This document shows positions 5,932-5,946 of a stretch of DNA of 5,946 nucleotides, one piece after another. The position numbers were made by a program, and so were the translations under genes. The notes below the pieces were generated by a model. That model saw nothing but the letters and a program-made list of their open reading frames with translations. It was not told the DNA's origin and searched no databases. The first letter of the stretch is position 1, and each line of letters starts with the position of its first letter. The DNA comes from Candidatus Levyibacteriota bacterium. GTDB taxonomy: Bacteria > Patescibacteriota > Microgenomatia > Levybacterales > UBA12049. The DNA lies in assembly GCA_018061205.1 (NCBI GenBank), contig JAGOUP010000040.1, positions 1 through 5,946 on the forward strand, read 5' to 3'.

Positions 5932-5946
5932 ACATCGTTAGGCAGT

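Overview
The window carries a leftward-transcribed (minus strand) cluster of type IV secretion system (T4SS) genes. In transcription order it encodes a PrgI-family membrane protein (5665-4349), a small TraC-like protein resembling a stand-alone VirB4 N-terminal domain (4332-3676), a full VirB4/TraE-type ATPase (3575-1470), and a long charged protein with no recognised family that runs off the left edge (1380 to beyond 1). No plus-strand gene is supported.

Organism: the order PrgI, short TraC-like protein, VirB4 with proline-rich tails, together with AT-leaning sequence, weak or absent Shine-Dalgarno sites and abundant short palindromic repeats between genes, suggests a candidate phyla radiation (Patescibacteria) bacterium. 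This assignment is an inference from gene content and style; no phylogenetic marker is present. TGA ends the TraC-like gene and tryptophan is TGG, so the standard bacterial code fits and a UGA-glycine lineage is unlikely.

Layout: 5666-5946 is non-coding. It holds an AT-rich imperfect inverted-repeat element (about 5679-5806) just upstream of prgI, then candidate promoters in both directions (about 5828-5931). PrgI and TraC-like are 16 bp apart. A 100-bp gap (3576-3675) separates TraC-like from virB4 and holds two related palindromes in inverted orientation. An 89-bp gap (1381-1469) between virB4 and the last gene holds a heptamer tandem repeat. Each gap longer than 16 bp therefore contains a different kind of repeat.

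Function: PrgI (VirB3-like) would sit in the membrane and dock VirB4, the hexameric ATPase that powers assembly or transport. The TraC-like protein may be an accessory partner of the same complex. The distal protein may be a cargo, a coupling component, or the cytoplasmic N-terminus of a larger membrane protein. The points most worth a second look are the PrgI fusion to a coiled coil and a carboxypeptidase-regulatory-like domain, the histidine-spaced helix and HEIGH motif in the partial protein, and the compensatory base change between the paired palindromes.
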